From Kalaharituber pfeilii (taxonomy: Eukaryota; Ascomycota; Pezizomycetes; Pezizales; Pezizaceae), in assembly GCA_015179045.1 (NCBI GenBank), contig WHUZ01000073.1:124001-188000 (forward strand): a DNA stretch of 64,000 bases, written 5' to 3'. Position 1 is the stretch's first letter. The number at the start of each line of letters is the position of its first letter. Under the pieces are notes generated by a model. It worked only from the letters and a program-made list of their open reading frames with translations. It was not told the DNA's origin and did not search any database. Position numbers and translations under genes: made by a program. This document shows positions 1 through 10,303 of this stretch, in pieces.

Positions 1-85
1 TGCTGCTGCAACAGCTGGTGGGGTGGGGCTACGGTTGTTGCGGTTGGGGGTGCGATTTAAGGGTGGTGGGTGGTCACGAATGGGC

Positions 86-150
86 TTTTTTTATGTTTTT
101 TTTTTTAATTTCACGTAACCCCGCTTGCAGTTGTTCGCCCATGGCTGGGT
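86..150 (-). mobile_element. B-tail retroinsertion (minus), in duplicated arm
   Basis: A T-run (interrupted once) is followed by the reverse complement of the B tail, including cacgtaaccccgcttgcag and the GCCCATGG core. The counterpart in the other arm (about 33640-33716) has an uninterrupted A-run, so the insertion predates the duplication. The 5' end and target duplication are not clear. Confidence 0.7.
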
Positions 151-280
151 AGGGTGGTGGGCTTGGCATGAGACTAGAGTTGGGGAGGGTGGAGGGTGGA
201 TGACAGGTTCCAGAGGGAGCCTTGTAAAGCTTTTTCCGTGAACTGGCCTATGCCTTGATCGAAGTGGAATGCTGTTGTCT

Positions 281-440
281 CTAGCATTGGAGATAACAGC
301 AAGCGCCATGGAGAGGTATAGAATTGAGGGCCCGCGTTCGATTCCGACCCGGGGAAGAGGGTTGTCCAGCATCTCACCGAGATGGACTGTAATGCTCCGG
401 ATCGAGCAATGATCTCTTGGGAGTTAGAGTTTGATGAACA
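281..440 (+). repeat. tRNA-like module of interspersed repeat R, copy 1
   Basis: The sequence contains a pol III B-box-like GTTCGATTCC at 336-345, preceded by a segment (gcgccatggagaggtata) shared with copies at 25985-26135 (plus) and 56626-56790 (minus). The T-stem does not pair well, so this is not a functional tRNA. It may be a SINE head or part of a longer repeat: the GGAG-rich sequence on its 5' side is also shared between copies. Confidence 0.5.
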
Positions 441-642
441 ATTGGGAGCTGGAGCCGGGTAACTCGTTTTGTTCTTCATTTTCGCTTGTCTCCCCTTTTT
501 ACCTTACATAAGGGGTGAGCCTCTCAAAGGGGCTGCCGCAGTTTACACGTGAAGGCGTCTGGGTTCGTATTTACATCTAAAGAGTTAGTGCTGCGGTTAA
601 ATAGGGTATAGGCGCCCAGGGCAAGCAAGCCGCTAAGGCAAT

Positions 643-1668
643 TTTTTTTTTTTTTTTTTTTTTTTATATCAGTACTCGCATGCCTCCCTATGGGCTATGG
701 CGAGGTTTTTTATTAAAAGAAGAAAAAGAATTAACGGTTAAATACATGTAGTGCCCGCGGTGCTAGTAAATGATGCGGGTGGAGCCCAGCACGGAATGGG
801 CCCTTCACTTCCTGCCTCTTTCCCAGTCGTACTGCTCCGCTCGGAGCCATCTTCCTCCCAGTCTCACCCTGTCACTCCCCGACGCCTCATCCAGGTACAC
901 CACCACCGAGCTTGTCTTCTTTCCCTCCTCAAGTAGAGTCTGCTTTTTCCTTAGCCATCGGATCCCCGTGATCCTTCCTAGGTCCTGGTTGGCTGCCTCC
1001 ATCCATCGTCGAACATTCCCGAGGTCTTTCCTCAGGGCTATCCCGTGTACTACAATGCCGGTCTTTGTGGTGTTGGCGTTGTGAGTGGTCGGAGGTGGGG
1101 ATTTGGCTTTGCGGGTGTGAGGGGGTTTGGTCTTTGGCGTGGGCGCTGGAGTGGGAGTTGGCGCGGGGGTTGATGCGGGTGTGGGTGTGGGTGTGGGGGT
1201 TGATGGATTTGTTGTGTTGGTGCCGACATAAGTGCCGTCGGCTTGTCCTGATGATGTCTCGACTGGTGGTGCGGTGGCTATCTTCCCTGCCTCCGCGTCA
1301 TCAAGTCTTCGCTTGAAGGCGTACGGGTGCCCTGACGCCGTTTTGCGTCTTGGTCGCGACCGGGGGTGTTTTCTGTGGTACCAACTGACGACAATAATCT
1401 GGGAGGCAACAGGCTTCGGTATGGACACCATTCTCGACTCATTACGCCTCCAGGTCGAGAAGGAACCGGTGGGCTCTCTCGTGAGATGGACCACCGAACA
1501 CGATGCCCCCCCCCCCCCCCCACCTCCGCCAGAAACCTTGGGCTTCAGTACCGTCACCGCCACCCACACCCCTCCGCCGGAACCCACACCCGAAGCCCTA
1601 GGCTTCAGCCCCACCCACACCGTGTTTTCGGAGGAACCGTCACCAGAGAACACGACGCAGACCACAGT
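643..1668 (-). mobile_element. ORF1-only half-LINE, A family, 1026 bp, full target duplication
   Basis: The element lies between two perfect 16-bp direct repeats (aagccgctaaggcaat at 627-642 and 1669-1684). Reading on the minus strand it starts at 1668, carries one long ORF1-like frame, a short 3'UTR, the A tail (705-666) and a 23-nt poly(A). There is no reverse transcriptase, endonuclease or RNase H. The layout resembles the mammalian HAL1 half-LINEs, which keep ORF1 and the 3' end only; mobilisation would then need enzymes from a full A-family LINE. The second copy at 31887-33142 arose by the segmental duplication. Confidence 0.85.
805..1665 (-). CDS. ORF1 (gag-like) of A-family half-LINE
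   Basis: This 286-residue frame opens a few bases inside the element. It has a glycine run encoded by a C-tract at 1507-1519 (a likely slippage site), a basic block with KRRLDDAEAGKIA, a Thr/Pro linker (TPTPTPASTP...) and a C-terminal block reading GIVVHGIALRKDLGNV, GIRWLRKK, TSSVVVYL and VRLGGRWLR. The C-terminal block resembles the globular domain before the zinc knuckles in ORF1 proteins of Tad1-like fungal LINEs, but the frame stops at ERGRK with no CCHC knuckles. The same block recurs at 31988-32940, 36237-36480 and 60761-61371, and as relics near 25.1 and 37.9 kb. It would act as an RNA-binding chaperone by analogy; this is inferred. Confidence 0.7.
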   Translation of the reverse strand: MVCVVFSGDGSSENTVWVGLKPRASGVGSGGGVWVAVTVLKPKVSGGGGGGGGASCSVVHLTREPTGSFSTWRRNESRMVSIPKPVASQIIVVSWYHRKHPRSRPRRKTASGHPYAFKRRLDDAEAGKIATAPPVETSSGQADGTYVGTNTTNPSTPTPTPTPASTPAPTPTPAPTPKTKPPHTRKAKSPPPTTHNANTTKTGIVVHGIALRKDLGNVRRWMEAANQDLGRITGIRWLRKKQTLLEEGKKTSSVVVYLDEASGSDRVRLGGRWLRAEQYDWERGRK

Positions 1669-2104
1669 AAGCCGCTAAGGCAATCGACATTCCCCGCGCG
1701 CTCGTCACGTTTTTTTTTGGCTGATAGCTTAGAAGAATACCAGGGACGCCCAGGAGAGATATAAGAAACTAATATGACTAAAGGCACCTCCCTGCATCAA
1801 CGGTATAAGGTACGAAACCTACTAGTACTTGTAGTTACTTTATTATTCGTCAGAGCGGACATACAAATCTGGACAGCCTTGCTAAGTTAATTGATAATCC
1901 ACCACTAAATGCGATGATCAATTTAGACATCACGGCAAAAATACATGCAGTTTTCAATCATCGGTAGCCTGAAGCGTGCGGTCACGAATCCACTTCCAGA
2001 ACAGGTAAAACCAGCTCCCTCGCCTTCCGAAAGAGATGGAATGGGAGGTTAAAGCAATTCTTGACCCCCGAGCCCACTACCGCAAGCTTCAATTCCTTAT
2101 ATGT

Positions 2105-2149
2105 AGTAGCCTTAATGCGGGGTTCCGTGACCCAAGAAAAAAAAAAAAA
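2105..2149 (+). mobile_element. Mini B-tail insertion (45 bp), shared by both arms
   Basis: The truncated tail aatgcggggttccgtgaccc is followed by an A-run and flanked by AATTCCTTAT-type direct repeats (2091-2104 and 2150-2161). The same insertion is present at about 31400-31440, so it predates the inverted duplication. Confidence 0.75.
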
Positions 2150-2377
2150 AATTCCTTATGTTTGGCTGGTTTACCCTGAATGACCTAATGACTGGTGAAC
2201 CCTGCAGGAACTTCCCCACAACCATGTGAACCTCAGGATAAAGCTTATACAAAACGGTTTTTTGGTGCCTGTTTTTACCATTTCCTGTACGAAATAGGCT
2301 GCAGGCCGTCAGATTATACAACTTTTACAATACGTATTCCTTTTCGAAAAAATGGTACAGTAGAGTACACAGGTGCT

Positions 2378-2441
2378 TCGCCATAGCCCATAGGGCGGCA
2401 CGCGGCCAATGATATTATTTTTTAAAAAAAAACAAAAAAAA
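2378..2441 (+). mobile_element. Mini A-tail insertion (64 bp)
   Basis: The tail starts TCGCCATAGCCC and ends in an A-rich run with one C. It is flanked by an 11-bp direct repeat, acacaggtgct (2367-2377 and 2442-2452). The other arm has it in altered form near 31091-31165. Confidence 0.9.
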
Positions 2442-2568
2442 ACACAGGTGCTAAAGGTATGAATGTTTGTCGACTTCGATGGCATTTGTTCTTACTATTA
2501 ACATGAACTAGACCCATACGTTATATCATAGACGACTGGTATAGAGTTAAACTATGAATTTATGGATT

Positions 2569-2955
2569 TTTTTTTTTTAATATCATTACTCCCTTGCCGC
2601 CCCGTAGGCTATGGCGAGGTTTTAAGTACATAAATGGTAACGACATGACCGTAATGACGTTCAGTGAAGAAATGAAGTACGTAAGTAACGTGAATAGATG
2701 AAGGAAATGAAGAAATGTGTAGAATTCAAGTCCTCGTTCCGTCCTCCCCTAGCATCCTCATCAGTCCCTGTAGCGGGTCATCTCCCCCTTCCCCCCCTGG
2801 GAGGGCGTCGTATCGCTTCCATGCCTCCAGGCCACCTTCTGCGCCACACTCTGCACTCCTCGAGTAGATGTTTCGTCGTTTCCTCCGCCTCCCCGCACCA
2901 TCTGCAGTCTGGGTCCGGCGCCTCCCCTATGCGGTGTCTCCAGGCCCGCAAGCCT
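2569..2955 (-). mobile_element. 5'-truncated A-family LINE: C-terminus of ORF2 plus tail
   Basis: The insertion is flanked by a 14-bp repeat, tgaatttatggatt (2555-2568 and 2956-2969). The matching site in the other arm (about 30903-30916) is empty, so it inserted after the duplication. On the minus strand it encodes the end of ORF2: GLRAWRHRIGEAPDP, then the zinc motif CRWCGE...H...C, and then 3'UTR with an A tail (GCCT-ACG-GGGC stem) and poly(A). This ties tail A to a LINE whose ORF2 ends in a C2HC-type zinc motif. Confidence 0.9.
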
Positions 2956-3119
2956 TGAATTTATGGATTGAAAATATGTGCAGAAGGTAAAAGAATTAGC
3001 GGCTATAATAAAATTTCCTCAGATCTGCAAGGATATCTGAGCGGGTGCATCTAGTTAGAGTATGCTTCTCTCCTTCAAAAGATAGTCCCCATTCTGAACG
3101 TTAACTATATCTTCCTCGC

Positions 3120-3782
3120 TTACAGCCAAGATTCAAGCTCCTACAGATCATTTCAACATCAATTAGTGCCTAGTATCCGGAAACCAGTTGGCGTCGAGCT
3201 TACCTTAAGCCGCTGCACCACTGCGTCTCTGGATTGTACCCCATTTGGCATGTCGAGTGTGAATTTTGTCAAAGCTAGTTTCCGACGCTGGCATGCTTGA
3301 ATGTGCTGTCACTGAAATCAGCAATCCGTACGGTTGATGGAACTTGTGCCACCCCTAGAGCGTGCCGACACCCAGAAAGGCCTTACCTCCTCAATGGTTC
3401 CAGCCATTATATACCGGTAAATGAACACAGGCTGAGTTTGCCCTAATCTTGCAACTCTACCAATGGCTTGGCCCTCCACCATAGGGTTCCACTGTGGTTC
3501 AAGCAGGTGAACACGGCTAGCAATCGTTAAGTTCAAGCTGCGCCGCAATTTGAATGCGTTAGTTCACTCAAAATTTAGTGATGAAGCAGGGCGCTACGAA
3601 CCCAACAGCCCCAGCCCCAGTTGTCATTAATAACACCATGATACCAGACTCCTCACGAAATCTTCTGAGAACTTTCTGTCGATCGTCAAAGCTCAGTTTG
3701 CCGTCTATGCGAACATAGCCAACATTGCGCCCTTTCAACACTGTCTCTACAAGGTCTAATGATCGCACCCAACATGAAAATA
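3120..3782 (-). pseudogene. Duplicated 3' fragment of SNF2/RING helicase gene
   Basis: On the minus strand this contains the last exons of the gene at 26618-30752: helicase motif V/VI region (GAGAVG then [31 protein letters not shown]), the intervening introns, and the final EL...ESWL-stop exon. It begins abruptly at 3782 with no ATPase lobe, RING or promoter. Introns are retained, so it arose by DNA duplication and not by retroposition. It cannot encode a functional helicase. Confidence 0.9.
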
Positions 3783-4015
3783 AATTGGGCAACTACTAAC
3801 ATAGAGTATCATTCAAAATTTACAATTGGCTAACTGAGGTGCGGAAGTTACTTTCCTATACCTCTCCAAGCTGTATGTGCAATTTGGTTATCTTCTATGA
3901 AGATTTGGCCTTACAGAAGGCTGCTGTTTTAATTCCGGAAGTGCGCCGGATCCCGGTCAGTGACTTTAATCGTTATCTCTTTTAGTGCTATTTCCTTATT
4001 TTCCTATGTAATTAG

Positions 4016-4070
4016 CCTCGCCATAGCCCATAGGGCGGCATGCGAGTAATGATATAAATAAATAAAAAAA
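4016..4070 (+). mobile_element. Mini A-tail insertion
   Basis: A near-complete A tail (CCTCGCCATAGCCC, GGGC, GCGAGTAATGATAT) is followed by an A-rich run. I could not define flanking direct repeats. Confidence 0.75.
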
Positions 4071-5410
4071 TCGGGAATTTACACCACTGGATACGATCCA
4101 ATGCGTGCTCAAGATATTTTCCTCCTTCCTTCCATATCGCAATTCGATCCGCCGGATGGCAACGTGTATCGTATATCACCACCCTGTCGGCGCAACACAC
4201 TTACGGTACTAGCTATAACGCTACATCCATGAATCGAGCATTACTAGCGGAGGCAATAGCCTTCCCACACGCTTTTCCACACACTTTCATCACATGCTCC
4301 CTAGAGAAATGCACTCTGTATACTTGAAACGCTCACTGGCGTCGCTCGGGGGTCTCTATAACTCTGAGGGCAGGGATCAATATGTGAGTGGAAGCTACTC
4401 ACGAGAGTGCTTAAGGTCCCCCACTCACTTCGTTTGGGGGTTAAAACAGTTCTAGGGTTAGGCGAACATAGCAAGCGTGCACAAAAAAATTGTTTCAATA
4501 CGTCAATATAGTGTACATTCTCAATATGACCTATACTGTATGCTTCGCTGCTGATGCTCCCGAAGACATTTAAGGGGTTCCTTACTTAAATCAATTACAG
4601 GTCAGAGAGGTCTGATCATTTTGCATGCAGCGAGAAATATACGGACGGTTTCCATATCCAGTAGATGAATTTCGAAACCTACACCTGTCCGTTGTAGATT
4701 TTGTTTTATGCATCGCAACGGCGGTAGCTGTAGTAATAACGGCAATCAATTTACGTAGAGGCTATTATTAAAGAAGTGGGACTTGCGGTTTTCTGCCAAA
4801 GTTGCAATTTTTCAAAAAGCACTTCTCTTTCAGGAGAGCTTTTTTGGTTGGCAATAAATTTTGGTATCAAGCTATTTAATCAGCCCATTTACCTAGTCAT
4901 ATCTATTATAGGAAAAATCTAGATTGTCCGTCTACTATGATAATAGAGGTTAAATCATGTGTTCATTCGCTGAATCCACGGGCTCGAAATACTTCCGCTA
5001 ATATATTGTTGCGCAGTAGTGTATTCCGCGCGTGACGTCATTGATGCTGCCACCAGCTCAAGTTATAGGCCCGTCGAGGTCACTAGTTGCTGGGATGTCT
5101 CGCTATGGTGGTCTTTCTACGGGTGGGTTTGTCGGTCGCGACATTTCGAGTGGTTCTATGGAGTTAGGGAAGGTGTGGAAAGCAGGGCGAAATTTTGTGT
5201 AGTGGTGTGAAAGGGTGCAAAATGCTACGGAAGACTTGGGTTACAAAGAGGTCTATAGGTATGTCGAGATATATTTCTACCTGGAGAATATCTTTTTGTT
5301 TTCATTAAAGGTTTTATCTTCTGTTTTTTTAATATCTGTAGTTATTATAATACTTCTAAATACACGATAATTTACGTCTCTTTTGCCCTTTATGCGGCCA
5401 TAAAACAGCT
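4071..5410. other. No recognisable gene
   Basis: This is AT-rich DNA with only short frames and no domain or repeat that I can name. Confidence 0.5.
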
Positions 5411-6054
5411 CAGAAGAACCTCTCATATTATTGGATCCTCACTTACTGGATATTAGCCGCTATTGGATACGGGGTTCTTTCCCGAGTTTGGGACTATGGA
5501 GCGTATTGGATATTTGGGGTTATTGGATGCATAGCCTGTTCAGGTAGCCCAGACAGGGATATTACTAGCAATTTGGCCCTGTCATACAAGATAGTGCCAT
5601 AAACTAATGCTTAGTATATGATGCTACTCGGGTAAAACACGTGGTATAGGCCTTTAATTCCAGCTATAACATGAAGAATATCCACTGTCATTTAGTTTTA
5701 TGACTTGTACGCTGGGGACCATGGATTCAAACTCACACTCCTCTTCATTGTTACCCCATAGCATTAACAAGTTCACTACACAGATTGGAGAGACAAATGG
5801 CTTCCTTCAAAATTACCCGCTCTGTTCGTCAAGCTACAATCATCAACTACTTCACAGCAGGTGTGAGATATCAGGCTTGACTGATTCTTGAGTAATTTAT
5901 CAACCCTGTATATCATTGATTCCTCTCGATTCATGTATTGACACTATTTGTATGTAGATAGACTCTCCGCTTAATAAACCTCTCTTACTGGATAAGAGGC
6001 GATATTGGATAGAAGGCCCGTCCCCGACGATATCCAATATGAGGGGTTCTTCTG
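5411..6054. mobile_element. DNA transposon or MITE with TATTGGAT-type ends
   Basis: The ends are inverted: cagaagaacctctcatatta at 5411 and its reverse complement near 6035-6054. Internally the motif TATTGGAT recurs several times. Part of the interior (near 5560-5620, ...ctgtcatac...gatagtgcc) is similar to 61700-61760, indicating a second, decayed member there. No transposase frame survives and the target duplication is unclear. Confidence 0.6.
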
Positions 6055-8177
6055 TAAATTACTTACATCTGCAATGCGAGACGTCGCAACATAAATTGTT
6101 CATATTTATGTACATGCAGGAATCCATAATCTACCCCAGCTCTTTCTCTTGGAGGCAATTCAATGGGCGGCAACAATCGACACTGTACTTTAAATTCCCC
6201 GTCTTGAATTCTGAATGTCACTTCAAGTTGTGTAACAGTCGTGCGCCAGGTACCGCTACATAAACCTTGCTTAGCTATAGGATCTACGTGCCTTAACAGA
6301 ATAACGTCATCTAGTGAGGTTTAAAGTTCGTAAAAATTCTGCAGGATACTGTACATTTGTAGATCACTTTGGCCCATTTCATTCTGATCAACACTATCAC
6401 ATCCTCTTTCTCACTTGTAAGCTCTACGCCACCATCTGCACCTCGCTGCATCCTCCACATCCTCTGCATGAGTCTTCTAGATTTGCAACGTCCTCCGCAC
6501 CTTCCTGCGCTGTTTGCATCTGGGACTTTCGCAACCTGCTGGCACCCCCACAACATCTCATTCACTACTGGCGGAGGCTGCGAGGGGTTGCAGAGGGCTT
6601 TTAGGGATTCTAATTTGCATATAGTACCTAACCTAACTATGCATGATAACTGGGTATTAGTTAGCATAATCCCTATATATCACCGAGCGAAGCAAATATA
6701 GTGTCATCAATGATACCACCGTTTGCACAATAAGGGCAATCATATTTCAAGCAAACGTTGTACCATAGGAGTACTCTTTGCCCCGAATAGTTTCTAAATT
6801 GGCAAAATCTGCTGGTTCAAAAAGTATTCGAACAGCTGGGTAATCTTTGCATACGACTCAGCCTTCCGACTACTTTTGGATCCGGAACTACAGCTGGGAA
6901 TGCTCCGATCCGCCGGTTTTAGATGGGTATGATCTCCACACACGCAGAGTTCGACCTATAGTGCATCTACTGCCTGCTTTAGCTACAGGTGGATGCACTT
7001 GGTATTTACTCCCTGATAACTAAGGACTTCATGTAGTGAGCGATATATAAGTATTTCCTGATAACCGCCTATCTCAGCGGAAATTTTACATGATTTCATC
7101 TAGTTAAGCTTTTTTGCCATTTCAAAAATGGGCAACAGCTACGCGAGTCAACATATATCTGTAGTTGAGATGTAACATGAAACAATAAAACAGAGCTATT
7201 TTACTCAAGCTCCATAATTCTGTTTGAGGACTGCAGACAACATCTGATTATCGACATTCTATATTTCTAGCCTCCAACATTGCTCGTTGATCTTTACAAC
7301 AGTATGTATGTATGTATGGAAAGATAGCGGGAAAATTATTCGGGTATCCTGGAGATATATGGAGAGGGGAAAAAAAAAGAAAATAACGTTCCCTTCGACA
7401 CTGGATTTGGTATGAATGAGCTCACCATGAATTACCATTGACCCTTGGAGTCCCCATATCTTTTTTTTTTCCCCTTTTGGCGCAGCTATATGATGGATAT
7501 ACGAGGTATCTAAGTTTCTATTTACCCTCTATAGTAAATACCTGCCTACTAGGACTTATTCTCTCTCAAGAATACACATATACCACATTATCCTAGGCAC
7601 TACTTAACATAACGTACAAAGAAATACTAACATGTAAACTAGTAATTATATTAATAGCTCAGACTCTTGTCTCCCATCCCCCATCTCCCGTCTAATGGTC
7701 TATAGATATTTACCTTCGCCCCCCCCCCCCCCCCCCTCCCAACAAAAAAAAGAAAGCCCCTCGAACCAAACCCGTGAACAACGTTAACGCATGCGAACAA
7801 ATCTTCCTCAGTACCAAACATTTTAGAGAACCACCGCTAACTGGATATGTAAATGCTAGTCCGTCCATAAGGTAGTGCCCAGTAAAATGATCATCAGAGG
7901 TGGACAGTCCCGCGTTCCAATTTCTATAACCTCCACGCTCGCAAATACAAATACACACACGCACACGCACACTGGGAAGCAAGGGATGTAAAGTCAAAAC
8001 AAAAGAAATGAAATTGAATTAAAGAAGAGTCTCGGGACTATGTAATGCTGACAAAGGAAAAGAAACTGCAAAACTATCTAATCGCTATCTCACAACTCAA
8101 AACCTTGTTTTCGCCAGTAGCGAAGAAACTAAAATTGAACATGCATAACCAAGACAACATCTAACCGACCATCAAAA
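6055..8177. other. Unassigned intergenic DNA
   Basis: Short frames at about 6311-6701 overlap on both strands and match nothing I know. A 19-20 nt C-run lies near 7720-7738 and a (gtat)n microsatellite near 7303. Confidence 0.4.
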
Positions 8178-10303
8178 CTACTGCTTAGTCTCCACGTCCT
8201 GCTCTGCCTGGGGCTCTACTGCTGGCAATTCGGCGAACACCGTCCCCCGAGCCCCAGGTGGATATCTATATCCACCCTCTGGCGGCTCCGCCGGGCTCCC
8301 TGGAGATCCCGGCACCGGCTTCCTCGCCGGCATATCTTTGGTCGCCGTCGTCGAGGTCGATGCTGGCGTCCCAGTCCTTGCGACGGTCACCGCGGGCACC
8401 GGCCCAGGAGTCACCGGCGTCACCGGGGACACCAGCGGGTTTGCGGTCGGCGATGGGGGTGTCGTCGGCGACGCCAACTCCCAGCGCTCGTCCCCGCCAA
8501 TCTCCTTCGCCTTCTCTGGATCCCTGTCGGTCGTTGGGTACTTCCCCACGTATCCCCCTGTATACCCTCCACCTCCGCCGGCGGCCTCGGTCGCTTCCAA
8601 CTCTGGCTTGATCATCGGTATCTCGCCCCGGTCGGCCCCTAGCGGGCCGAAATCGTCTCCCGGCTGCGCGGAGCGGAATCCATTTGGGGGGTATGCGGAG
8701 CCCATGACCGCAGAGCCATTGGTAGGATCAAGGCTTCGATCGACACCGTCCCGCCGTTGTCGGCGGCGGAGGAAGAATGCGGCGGCAACGATGGCAAAGG
8801 TGCCGAGGACGCCGCCGACGACGCCGCCTGCTATCGCGGATTTGTTTGTGCCGCTGGAGGAGCTGGAGGAGCCGGGGTCGTCTGTGCTGGCAACGGCAGT
8901 TGTTGTCTGTGATGAGTCTGTTTGCGTCGCCGTGGGCCCGCTGGTCTCCGTGCTCGATGGCGACGACGATTTGCGAGGACTATACTTCTCCATATCCACC
9001 CCCACCACGCCCCGCGCCCCCTCCGACGTCCCCACCATCCACAGCTCGTCCTGGTCCCTCACGTATGCTAGCGCCGCCACGCCACGTGCCAGAGAACCAT
9101 CATATGAGGCTGAGTTGGATCCTGGTATCCACGGGATCAGGTCCGCTGGCACGTCAAAATTCCCCGCAGGCCTATCTTCCTTCGAGTTCTGGTCGAGCAA
9201 CGGCGTCTGTGCAAGAAAGTATCTTTTTTGCACCGGAGAGTATGCTATCCCGCGGACCCGGACGATGTTGATGCGCCATGCCCAAGTCGCAGCCGCTATC
9301 TGCTGCGACTCCCCGGAACCAATTTCTACGGAGGTAGTTCTGAGGCGCCCGGAGGTGGCCGAAAAGGGCCATTTTGCCAGGTACGTGGCCCCCGTCAGCA
9401 GTGTCTCCCACTCCCCCGCCAGCAGTGCTGGGGAGCGATCCGCATTCACACCCTCCGTTGATCTGTCAAGCGCTAGAAAGGAAAACTTGAATGCTCGAAA
9501 GGGTGATGGTAAACGGCCGTCTCTGGCACTCGGAACGTAGCTGCGGGCATGCGGAAGAACATAAGCTGCGTTGTGTGGCGAGCTGCTCGGATTGACCTGC
9601 CAGATATGCGAGAGGTCGAAGGCGAGGATTCCGGTGGTGCTGTTGCCGATGTAGAGCCAGTTGCGGTGCCAGAGCACCGAGGTGCCAGGGTCGACATACT
9701 CGAGGGGCGGAGCTCCAGCTTGTCGGAGTCGGAGGAGCTGCGGTCCAGACTGATGAGGTAAACATGGGTGTACTTCTTGACCATGTTTTCTGCAGTCGAA
9801 GTTGCATTTGTGACGAAGGTAACCCGGACGCCGGCGTTGTTTTTTTGCCTCCAGCTGACGACGACGGTGTCTTTTGCTGCACCATCACCGTCCCACCCAT
9901 CCTCATTTTCTGACAATTTCGGTGCTGCATCCTCCCAGGTCGAAAGCCCTGCTGGAACCCATCCAGCATCAGCATCCTTCTCATCTTCCTCCTCGTTCCA
10001 TCCAAAGCCACGACTGTAGTGCTTGGCGAGCATCTCGGCGTCATTGTTGGGAGCCACAGGAGTACCGGAGGGAGCAACGCGCTGGCGGAGAAACTCGGGG
10101 AGAGTGAGAACGGAGAGTACAGTGGATGGGGGGTGAGAAATGTTGGAGTTATACGGCGTTTCACGGAGGGTAAGGTCGGCGAAGGGAACGGCTTCGGACA
10201 CTGTTGGGGGGGTGAAGAGAGAGAAGATGATGAGAAGGGGGAAGGTAAGTTGGAGGGAGAGGGAAAAGGAACAAGAACAATGGCGAAGTGTTGATGGAAG
10301 CAT
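8178..10303 (-). CDS. Single-pass membrane protein with extracellular beta-propeller-like domain (one frameshift)
   Basis: The start at 10303 gives MLPSTLRHCS followed by a hydrophobic signal peptide ending near SEA. The ectodomain reads like repeat-blade sequence (LWHRNWLYIGNSTTGILAFD, GIAYSPVQKRYFLAQ, LAYVRDQDELWMVGTSEG). A Ser/Thr-rich stalk is followed by a glycine-rich transmembrane helix (AIAGGVVGGVLGTF...), an RRRQRR stop-transfer and a Pro/Thr-rich cytoplasmic tail. The reading frame shifts near 9705, where ELRP must join LEYVDPGTS; one extra C in the run of Cs would restore it. This could be a true mutation or a sequence error. GC content is much higher than in the flanks. The propeller assignment is inferred from texture, with no family named. 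Confidence 0.7.

Larger units (their letters stand above)
1..3782. repeat. Left arm of a 3.7-kb inverted segmental duplication
   Basis: This stretch is the reverse complement of 30087-33801. Landmarks match in order: the TG/GC-rich start, a B tail, the tRNA-like module, the ORF1 element with its 16-bp target duplication, two mini insertions, and the 3' exons of the SNF2 gene. The arm may extend beyond the window start. The inner boundary lies at about 3782, within a few bases of where exon sequence of the SNF2 gene begins in the other arm. The arms differ by scattered substitutions and by private retroinsertions (2569-2955 only here). Confidence 0.93.

Noticed and set aside
61..161. gggtggtggg repeated at 61-70 and 152-161 as a target duplication for the B tail at 86-150
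   Set aside because: The repeats do not abut the T-run; the sequence is low-complexity G/T.
6311..6701. Overlapping frames on both strands as a small gene
   Set aside because: No recognised domain, no signal, no clear splice context.
7718..7738. Long C-run as a functional G-quadruplex or slippage signal
   Set aside because: Only a homopolymer next to an A-rich run, with no associated gene; nothing supports a role.
8338..9540. 400-codon open frame on the plus strand opposite the membrane-protein gene
   Set aside because: It is the antisense shadow of a GC-rich coding region; the minus frame has signal peptide, TM helix and sensible composition.
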